Assembly (NCBI RefSeq): GCF_007830255.1
Contig: NZ_VLKG01000002.1
Location: forward strand, 124,001 to 188,000
Length of the DNA: 64,000 nucleotides
Source: Azomonas agilis
GTDB lineage: Bacteria; Pseudomonadota; Gammaproteobacteria; Pseudomonadales; Pseudomonadaceae
Reading direction: 5' to 3'
This document shows positions 58,048 through 64,000 of this stretch, one piece after another. A program made the translations under genes and the position numbers. How positions within the stretch are numbered: position 1 is the first letter of the stretch; each line of letters begins with the position of its first letter. The notes beneath the pieces were generated by a model. It made no database searches and was not told the DNA's origin. It worked only from the letters and a program-made list of their open reading frames with translations.

Positions 58048-59090
58048 GCCTCAGCGGTCAACTCAGTATTCGGCTTGACTGCCAAGATCAGGTAGTGCGC
58101 TCGGCTCAGGTGGTATTGCAGCGCCCGGTGGTGGCGATCAGCCAACTCTTGGTGGGATTATCACCTGTGGCCTTGTTAGAGCGCATTCCGCTGTTGTTTG
58201 CCCTCTGTGCGGGTGCGCAGCAGGTAGCCGCCGTGCGGGCCTTAGAACAGGCAGTGAATTGGCAGGCCGCACCAGAAGTGGAGTTAGCGCGTAGTCGTTT
58301 AACCGAATTGGAGCTGATCCGCGAATCCCTAGTGCGGCTGGTGCAGGATTGGCCGTTGCCCTTACCCCTAGCGTCCCTGAAAGCGCTGCTCCAACGCTGT
58401 CAGCAGGGCATTAATGAATTGCAGCCTTGGCTGGGATTTCGGGTGCAGCCCATGCTGCACGATCCCCAACCATTGCACCGCTGTATGACGGAGTTGCAAG
58501 CCCGCTGGCCAGAGGTGGAGGCTTGCGCCCAAGGTGATTGGTTATCGCCGCATCCAGCGCTGTCTAGCCAACATCCTCAACAGCCCTTGCCTGATGTTTT
58601 GGATTTACTCGGTCTAACGGCATTACTGCCTAATCTGCGTTTGGGGCAGATGGAAGCAGAGATTAACGGCCAACCGCGTACCACGGGCCCCGCGGCGGCG
58701 GCTCAAGCGGGTGTTAGTTTAGGGGAGCAGTTAGTTCAGCGAGTACAGGCCCTGATGCGCCGCGCTGCTCAGGCTGTTGCTGGTCTGAACCATCCTCCAA
58801 CCATTGCTTGCATTCCGGGTTTAGAGGCTGGGGAAGGAGTGGGGCGGGTTAAAACGGCACGTGGCTGCTTGTTACAGCGGGTTCAGGTGCAAGGCCAGCA
58901 GGTGCGCCAATGGCAAATGATCGCCCCTACCGATTGGAATTTTCACCCACAGGGCGTGCTGACGCGCCAACTGAGCGGCTTGGTTCTGCCGACTGATCCC
59001 GCTGAGGCTGAAGCGCTGGTGCGAGCCTTGGTGCTGTCCATTGATCCCTGTGTGGATTTTGTGCTGCATTGGGAGTCGAGTCATGCATGA
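58044..59090 (+). CDS. hoxV: HoxV/HupK-type cofactor scaffold protein
   Basis: 348 residues, distantly related to hydrogenase large subunits. It is thought to take the Fe(CN)2CO unit and pass it to HoxG in air. The C-terminus [16 protein letters not shown] looks like the DPCxxCxxH end of a large subunit with the second cysteine replaced, and ARGCLLQRVQVQGQQV matches a strand before it; the GPAAAAQAGV segment also recalls large subunits. The stop overlaps the hypA start. Confidence 0.88.
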   Translation: MSLSGQLSIRLDCQDQVVRSAQVVLQRPVVAISQLLVGLSPVALLERIPLLFALCAGAQQVAAVRALEQAVNWQAAPEVELARSRLTELELIRESLVRLVQDWPLPLPLASLKALLQRCQQGINELQPWLGFRVQPMLHDPQPLHRCMTELQARWPEVEACAQGDWLSPHPALSSQHPQQPLPDVLDLLGLTALLPNLRLGQMEAEINGQPRTTGPAAAAQAGVSLGEQLVQRVQALMRRAAQAVAGLNHPPTIACIPGLEAGEGVGRVKTARGCLLQRVQVQGQQVRQWQMIAPTDWNFHPQGVLTRQLSGLVLPTDPAEAEALVRALVLSIDPCVDFVLHWESSHA

Positions 59091-59424
59091 AATGTCCATT
59101 GCTGAAGGCTTGATTCAGCTCTTGGAAGACCAAGCTCAAAGCCAGCAATTTACACGGGTCAAAACCCTATGGCTGGAAATTGGGCCTTTAGCAGCCGTGG
59201 ATGCCCACGCGCTGCACTTTTGTTTTGAGGCCGTGGCCCGCGATACCTTGGCTGAAGGCGCACTCTTGGAAATTATCGAACTGCCGGGGCGGGGCTGGTG
59301 CTTGGGCTGTAACGCCCTAATCCCGATTCGGCAACGCTACGACAGCTGCCCTCAATGTGGCAGCCATCAGGTACAGGTCACGCAGGGCGACGAGCTGCGG
59401 GTCAAAGAGTTGGAGGTGGACTGA
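59083..59424 (+). CDS. hypA: Hydrogenase nickel incorporation protein HypA
   Basis: 113 residues. Nickel is bound by the N-terminus (MHEMSIAEG, His2 and Glu3); the zinc site is C73, C76, C89 and C92 (CLGC and CPQC). Passes nickel with HypB to the large subunit. The start at 59083 overlaps hoxV by eight bases and gives the family N-terminus. Confidence 0.96.
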   Translation: MHEMSIAEGLIQLLEDQAQSQQFTRVKTLWLEIGPLAAVDAHALHFCFEAVARDTLAEGALLEIIELPGRGWCLGCNALIPIRQRYDSCPQCGSHQVQVTQGDELRVKELEVD

Positions 59425-59426
59425 GT

Positions 59427-60362
59427 ATGTGTACGGTTTGCGGTTGTGCCCCGGGAGAAACGCGGATTGAGGGTCATCATCACCCTCATTCGGACGATCA
59501 TCACCATGATCATGCCCACCCGCACGATCACACACACAGCCATTCCCTATTGCTGCAAAAGCCTGCGGCGGCCAGTCCTTTGGTGGTGGAAGGCTTAAAC
59601 CTGCATTTTGGCAAAGGCCCAGCGCGTGCCCATGCACCGGGGTTGAGTCAAAGCCGCATGCTGCGGATTGAGCAGGATATTCTGGGTAAAAACGACCGTT
59701 ATGCCGCCGAAAACCGCGCCCGCTTAGAAGCGCAATCGGTGTTTGCACTGAATCTGGTTTCCAGTCCCGGCTCGGGTAAAACCACCTTGCTGACCCGCAG
59801 CATTGAGCAACTGGATCGCCGCTGGTCCTTAGCGGTGATTGAAGGCGATCAGCAAACCGACCACGATGCCGAGCGCATTCGGGCTACGGGTGTGGAAGCC
59901 ATCCAAATCAACACCGGCAAAGGCTGCCATCTGGATGCTCATATGGTGGGGCAGGCTCTGGAGCGGCTTAAAAGTCTGGAAGGCGGGGTACTCTTTATTG
60001 AGAACGTCGGCAATCTGGTATGCCCAGCGGCCTTTGATCTGGGCGAGGCGCACAAGGTCGCCATCCTCTCGGTGACGGAGGGTGAGGATAAGCCGCTCAA
60101 GTATCCGGATATGTTCCATGCCGCCGATTTGATGCTGCTGAACAAGGTGGATTTACTGCCGCATCTGGATTTTGACGTGGACGCTTGCATTGCCTATGCA
60201 CGGCGGGTGAATCCGACCGTTGAGGTGATCCAAGTCTCCGCCCGCACCGGCGAAGGCATGGCCGATTGGTTGGCGTGGATCGAACGCCGCCGAGCTGCGC
60301 GCATCCGTATTCGGATTGAAGCCTTGCACGCCCAAGCCAAAGCGTTGGAGTCGCTGCTCTGA
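59427..60362 (+). CDS. hypB: Hydrogenase nickel incorporation GTPase HypB
   Basis: 311 residues. The N-terminal CxxCxC (MCTVCGC) is the high-affinity nickel site; a His/Asp-rich stretch of about 25 residues ([20 protein letters not shown]) can store nickel; the GTPase has Walker [12 protein letters not shown] at about residues 111-121, the metal-binding segment before the G2 region ([10 protein letters not shown]) and NKVD near residue 235. Start at 59427 is fixed by the CxxC motif; two bases follow the hypA stop. Confidence 0.96.
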   Translation: MCTVCGCAPGETRIEGHHHPHSDDHHHDHAHPHDHTHSHSLLLQKPAAASPLVVEGLNLHFGKGPARAHAPGLSQSRMLRIEQDILGKNDRYAAENRARLEAQSVFALNLVSSPGSGKTTLLTRSIEQLDRRWSLAVIEGDQQTDHDAERIRATGVEAIQINTGKGCHLDAHMVGQALERLKSLEGGVLFIENVGNLVCPAAFDLGEAHKVAILSVTEGEDKPLKYPDMFHAADLMLLNKVDLLPHLDFDVDACIAYARRVNPTVEVIQVSARTGEGMADWLAWIERRRAARIRIRIEALHAQAKALESLL

Positions 60363-60394
60363 GTGATTCGCCAGCGCAATGGCAAGGCCAGCGT

Positions 60395-62707
60395 TTGTAC
60401 CTCAGGGGGCAGGTGCAGGGAGTGGGCCTGCGTCCGCACCTGTTCCGCTTGGCTACCGAGCTGGGCTTAACCGGACAGGTATGCAATCAGGGTGCGCAGG
60501 TTTGCCTTGATCTGTACGGGCCTGCTCAGGTGTTGGCAGGTTTTGAGGCGCGGTTGCGGGCTTCGTTGCCGCCTCTAGCGCGCCTAGATGAGCTTCGTGC
60601 CGAGCCGCTGCCCGCTGAGGCCGTTCCGTCTGAGTTCCTGATTGTGGACAGCCAAAGCCAATCCGCAGATGCCCCGCTGGCCATGCCCTTAGATGCCGCT
60701 GTCTGCCCTGAGTGTTTGGCAGAGTTGTTTGATCCGGCGGATCGGCGTTGGCGTTATCCCTTTATCAACTGTACCCACTGTGGGCCACGTTACAGCCTGA
60801 TACGCGCCTTGCCCTATGACCGCGCCCAAACCAGCATGGCGGCGTTTCGTCAATGTCCAGACTGTGCGCAGGAGTATCAAAATCCAGCCCATCGCCGTTT
60901 TCACGCCCAGCCCAATGCCTGCCCTGAGTGCGGCCCGAAACTGTGGTGCGAATCCAAGGGCGGCGAGGTTGTAGCGGGCGATCCGCTGGTCTTGGCGGTG
61001 GCTGCTTTGGCGCGTGGGGAAATTCTAGCCCTGCGCGGCGTGGGCGGTTTTCATCTGGCCTGCGATGCGCGCAATGCTGAGGCGGTGGCACGGTTGCGTC
61101 AGCGCAAACAGCGCCCTGCTAAACCTCTAGCGGTAATGGCGTTAAATCTAGCCTCTTTAGAGGCGCTGGTGCAGCTCAATCCTGCGGCTCGTGAGGCCTT
61201 GACCAGCACCGCTGCGCCCATTGTTTTAGCCGATTTTCAACCGAAAGCCGCAAGCCCATTAGCGCCCAATCTTGCGCCGGATTTGCGCTGCTTGGGCGTG
61301 ATGCTGCCCCATACGCCGCTGCATTGGCTGCTGTTTCACGAATACTTAGGGCGACCGATGGGGACGGATTGGTTGACTCAGCCGTGCCCACTGTATCTGG
61401 TGATGACCAGCGCCAACCGCAGCGGAGCGCCACTGATTGCTGATAACGCGCAGGCCCGCACTCAACTGGCCGACATCGCCGATCTATGGCTGATGCACGA
61501 CCGAGAGATTATCAGCCCCTGCGATGATTCAGTAGTCGATGGACGAGGATGGGAGCCAATCCCCATTCGTGCCGGCCGAGGATTTGCGCCGCTAATTCTG
61601 CCTTTACAGCACTCTGGCCCCTCGGTATTGGCGCTGGGCGGCTACCTGAAAAATACCTTTTGCCTGACCCAAGGCGACCAAGCCTGCCTGTCGGTGCCGA
61701 TGGGTGATTTGGATGATGCCGAGGGCTGCCGTGCTTTAGCCCCGCGCATTGAACAACTACGCCAGCAGCTTGGGGTACAGCCGGAGCACATCGCCTGCGA
61801 CCTACACCCTGACAGCCACACGGCGCGCTTGGCCCAACAATTGGCGGCGCAATGGCACATTCCCTTGCATCCGGTGCAACACCATCAAGCCCACATTGCG
61901 GCGGTGATGGCCGAGTACGCTTTAGAAGGCCCGCTCTTGGGGTTAGCCTTGGACGGCAGCGGTTTGGGTTGGGATGGTCGTTGGCGCGGTGGTGAGTTGT
62001 TGCGTGTGGAGGCCAGCGGTTTTCAGCCTTTGGGTGAGTTAACGCCCTTGGCCTTGCCCGGTGGCGATCAAGCCGCCCGTGAGCCGTGGCGTATGGCCGC
62101 TGCTGCCTTGCATGCCTTGGGTCGTAGCGCCGAAATCCCGCCGCGTTTTGCCGAATACGCTGGCAGCAATGTGGTGATACAGATGCTGGTGCGGGGTTTG
62201 AACTGTCCACTCAGCCACAGTATGGGCCGCGTCTTCGATGCCGTGGCGGGCTTGCTAGGCTTGGGTGCGCGTCAGCAGTTTGAGGCTCAAGCCGCCATGC
62301 GCCTCGAAGCCTTGGTCGAGCAGCTCCCTGAGCAGCCGCCCAAACTCTGGCAGATCAACGCCGAGCAGCAACTCAGCCTTTATCCCTTGCTGGCCGAGTT
62401 GGCGGATGGATCTTACAGCCCACAGCAGGGTAGTGAGCTGGCCCATGGCGTTATCATTGCCGCCCTGTGCGATTGGGTGCAGCAAGCCAGCCAGCACACT
62501 GGCTTAAAACAGCTGGTGCTGAGCGGTGGTTGTTTCCTCAATCGCTGGCTGCGCGAGGGTGTGGCAGCGGGTTTAAGGGCTCAGGGGTTAGAGGTTTTTA
62601 TCCCGCGTCGGGTGCCGGTCAACGATTCGGGTTTGGCGCTGGGACAGGCGTGGGTGGTGCAGATGGCTTTGCGTCATCGCTCAATGAATACAGATGAGGT
62701 GCGGTAG
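60395..62707 (+). CDS. hypF: Carbamoyltransferase HypF
   Basis: Makes the CN ligands from carbamoyl phosphate by transferring a carbamoyl group to HypE. Domains: acylphosphatase ([14 protein letters not shown]-terminus to about 90), two zinc-finger-like repeats ([48 protein letters not shown], about 105-190), YrdC-like (about 200-380) and Kae1-like with [13 protein letters not shown]. 770 residues. The only conventional start is TTG at 60395 with AAGG seven bases upstream; there is no ATG or GTG before it in frame, and the acylphosphatase strand is a few residues short. Confidence 0.95.
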   Translation: MYLRGQVQGVGLRPHLFRLATELGLTGQVCNQGAQVCLDLYGPAQVLAGFEARLRASLPPLARLDELRAEPLPAEAVPSEFLIVDSQSQSADAPLAMPLDAAVCPECLAELFDPADRRWRYPFINCTHCGPRYSLIRALPYDRAQTSMAAFRQCPDCAQEYQNPAHRRFHAQPNACPECGPKLWCESKGGEVVAGDPLVLAVAALARGEILALRGVGGFHLACDARNAEAVARLRQRKQRPAKPLAVMALNLASLEALVQLNPAAREALTSTAAPIVLADFQPKAASPLAPNLAPDLRCLGVMLPHTPLHWLLFHEYLGRPMGTDWLTQPCPLYLVMTSANRSGAPLIADNAQARTQLADIADLWLMHDREIISPCDDSVVDGRGWEPIPIRAGRGFAPLILPLQHSGPSVLALGGYLKNTFCLTQGDQACLSVPMGDLDDAEGCRALAPRIEQLRQQLGVQPEHIACDLHPDSHTARLAQQLAAQWHIPLHPVQHHQAHIAAVMAEYALEGPLLGLALDGSGLGWDGRWRGGELLRVEASGFQPLGELTPLALPGGDQAAREPWRMAAAALHALGRSAEIPPRFAEYAGSNVVIQMLVRGLNCPLSHSMGRVFDAVAGLLGLGARQQFEAQAAMRLEALVEQLPEQPPKLWQINAEQQLSLYPLLAELADGSYSPQQGSELAHGVIIAALCDWVQQASQHTGLKQLVLSGGCFLNRWLREGVAAGLRAQGLEVFIPRRVPVNDSGLALGQAWVVQMALRHRSMNTDEVR

Positions 62708-62962
62708 ATGTGTTTGGCCATTCCGGTTCGGATTGAGGAGGTGCTGGATGAGCACAATGCGCTGGCGGAAATCGGGGGGCTGCGTAAAAGCATCAACATC
62801 AGCCTGTTGGACGGCGTTCAGGTGGGCGACTATGTGATTTTGCATGTGGGCTGCGCGCTGCAACGCCTGAATCCTGAAGAAGCCGAACGCACCTTGGCGT
62901 TGTTGGAGTCCCTCGGCCAATTGGAGGCCGCCCGCCAAGCTGCGCTGGAAGGCCAACCATGA
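62708..62962 (+). CDS. hypC: Hydrogenase assembly chaperone HypC
   Basis: 84 residues. MCLAIPVRI has the essential Cys2; with HypD it carries the iron on which CN and CO are mounted, then hands it to the large subunit. [20 protein letters not shown] matches the family. It starts immediately after the hypF stop and overlaps hypD by four bases. Confidence 0.96.
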   Translation: MCLAIPVRIEEVLDEHNALAEIGGLRKSINISLLDGVQVGDYVILHVGCALQRLNPEEAERTLALLESLGQLEAARQAALEGQP

Positions 62963-64000
62963 AGTATGTGGACGAATTCCGCGACGGCGACAAAGCCCGC
63001 CAATTGGCCGCCTGCATCAAAGCCGAAGCGCGACCGGAGCGCGCCTACCGGTTGATGGAGTTTTGCGGCGGCCATACCCACGCGATTTTCCGCTACGGTT
63101 TGCCGGATTTACTGCCGGAGAATGTACAGCTGATCCACGGGCCGGGTTGTCCGGTATGTGTATTGCCCATTGCGCGGCTGGATAAAGCCATTGCCTTGGC
63201 CCGCCATCCGGAAGTGATCCTCTGCACCTACGGTGACTTGCTGCGCGTTCCCGCTTCCAACCGCCAAACCCTGCTGAAAACCAAGGCCGAGGGCGCGGAC
63301 ATCCGCATGCTCTATTCGCCCTTGGAGGCGCTCAAGCTGGCCGAAGACAACCCGACACGCGAAGTGGTATTTCTGGCCATCGGCTTTGAAACCACCACAC
63401 CGCCCACCGCTTTATTGGTGGAACACGCCCGTCAGCGCGGCCTGAGCAACCTGTCCATCTTCTGCAACCATGTGTTGACCCCACCGGCCATGCACGCCAT
63501 TTTGGCCAGCCCCGAATCGGAAGCGGGGATGCTGCAACTGCACGGCTTTATTGGCCCTGCCCACGTCAGTACCGTAATTGGCAGCCAAGCCTATGCGGAG
63601 TTTCCCGCCCGTTACGGCACGCCGGTGGTGATTGCCGGATTCGAGCCGCTGGACGTGCTCCAAGCTCTGCTGATGCTGGTGCGCCAACTCAACCAAGGCC
63701 GCTCCGAGGTGGAAAACCAATTCACCCGCGCCGTCACCGAGCAGGGCAACCTTAAGGCCCGTGCTTTGATGGATCAGGTGTTCGAGTTGCGCTCGACCTT
63801 TGAATGGCGCGGCCTCGGCTTTTTGCCCGACAGCGCCCTGCAACTGCGCCCCGAATACGCCGCCTTTGATGCCGAGCGCCGTTTTGAGCTGCCGGAACTG
63901 CCCGCCCAAGAACACAAAGCCTGCGAGTGTCCGGCCATTTTGCGCGGCGCGAAGCGTCCCCAAGACTGCCGCTTGTTCGGCACGGCCTGCACCCCCGCCA
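62959..64000 (+). CDS. hypD: Hydrogenase formation protein HypD (partial)
   Basis: About 347 codons are seen before the right edge; the full protein should be near 370-380 residues. HypD is a [4Fe-4S] protein that holds the iron with HypC while CN is added. Conserved cysteines: C36 in FCGGHTH, C64 and C67 in GPGCPVCV, and the cluster cysteines start at CECP near the end. [10 protein letters not shown] is also typical. This gene uses C- and G-ending codons more than genes further left. hypE is expected next. Confidence 0.96.
   Translation, partial: MKYVDEFRDGDKARQLAACIKAEARPERAYRLMEFCGGHTHAIFRYGLPDLLPENVQLIHGPGCPVCVLPIARLDKAIALARHPEVILCTYGDLLRVPASNRQTLLKTKAEGADIRMLYSPLEALKLAEDNPTREVVFLAIGFETTTPPTALLVEHARQRGLSNLSIFCNHVLTPPAMHAILASPESEAGMLQLHGFIGPAHVSTVIGSQAYAEFPARYGTPVVIAGFEPLDVLQALLMLVRQLNQGRSEVENQFTRAVTEQGNLKARALMDQVFELRSTFEWRGLGFLPDSALQLRPEYAAFDAERRFELPELPAQEHKACECPAILRGAKRPQDCRLFGTACTPA

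Noticed and set aside
61512..62210. Minus-strand open frame of 232 codons opposite hypF
   Set aside because: Arg/Pro/His-rich translation typical of antisense frames in GC-rich genes; no motif.

Overview
The window reads as a chromosomal segment of a gammaproteobacterium close to the Pseudomonadaceae. This rests on gene order recalled from Pseudomonas: leuB-asd-fimV-truA-trpF-accD-folC-SPOR-cvpA-purF-metZ; lpxL divergent from minCDE-rluA-apeB; thrS-infC-rpmI-rplT-pheS-pheT-ihfA; and an rdgC/tRNA/FKBP neighbourhood. Genus cannot be fixed from sequence alone. No rRNA, CRISPR array, prophage or insertion sequence was seen. Genes are tightly packed and many starts overlap the preceding stop.

Region by region. 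1-12.0 kb: housekeeping metabolism (leucine, aspartate family, tryptophan, fatty acid, folate, purine and methionine synthesis) with the polar hub protein FimV, TruA, a SPOR protein and CvpA. 12.1-19.9 kb: a flavin reductase, a tartronate semialdehyde reductase/hydroxypyruvate isomerase pair, the periplasmic protease Prc, a quinone oxidoreductase, a DUF2076 protein and aminopeptidase ApeB. 20-23.7 kb: RluA-type pseudouridine synthase, the MinCDE division-site system and an LpxL-type acyltransferase. 23.8-27.4 kb: DUF485/ActP acetate permease pair, a PuuB-like oxidase and tRNA-Val(GAC). 27.7-35 kb: the translation cluster, in which infC most likely begins at an AUU codon, ending with a small ORF after ihfA that looks like a badly diverged MerR-type regulator. 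35.2-40.6 kb: osmoregulated periplasmic glucan genes opgGH and earP. 40.9-46.5 kb: an iron-uptake locus with a clear Fur box, an LpoB-like lipoprotein, a DUF4198 protein, FecI/FecR signalling proteins and a TonB-dependent siderophore receptor. 46.5-51.3 kb: an LplT-like transporter, rdgC, three tRNA genes (Val and two identical Asp), an FKBP isomerase and a class III type sirtuin.

51.4-64 kb: a large accessory cluster for H2 oxidation, in the hoxKGZMLOQRTV-hypABFCD order of the membrane-bound hydrogenases of Cupriavidus and Azotobacter. The small subunit has all six proximal-cluster cysteines that mark the oxygen-tolerant group 1d enzymes. hoxK, hoxG and hoxZ make the periplasm-facing enzyme and its cytochrome b anchor; hoxM is the C-terminal protease; hoxLOQRTV are assembly proteins for aerobic maturation; hypABFCD make and insert the NiFe(CN)2CO site. 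hypD runs off the window, so hypE and any regulators lie beyond it.

The most distinctive parts are the oxygen-tolerant hydrogenase cluster, the Fur-controlled lipoprotein/DUF4198/FecIR/receptor locus with unexplained inverted repeats upstream, and the degenerate MerR-like gene after ihfA. All family assignments come from reading motifs and remembered homologues; no database search was run.
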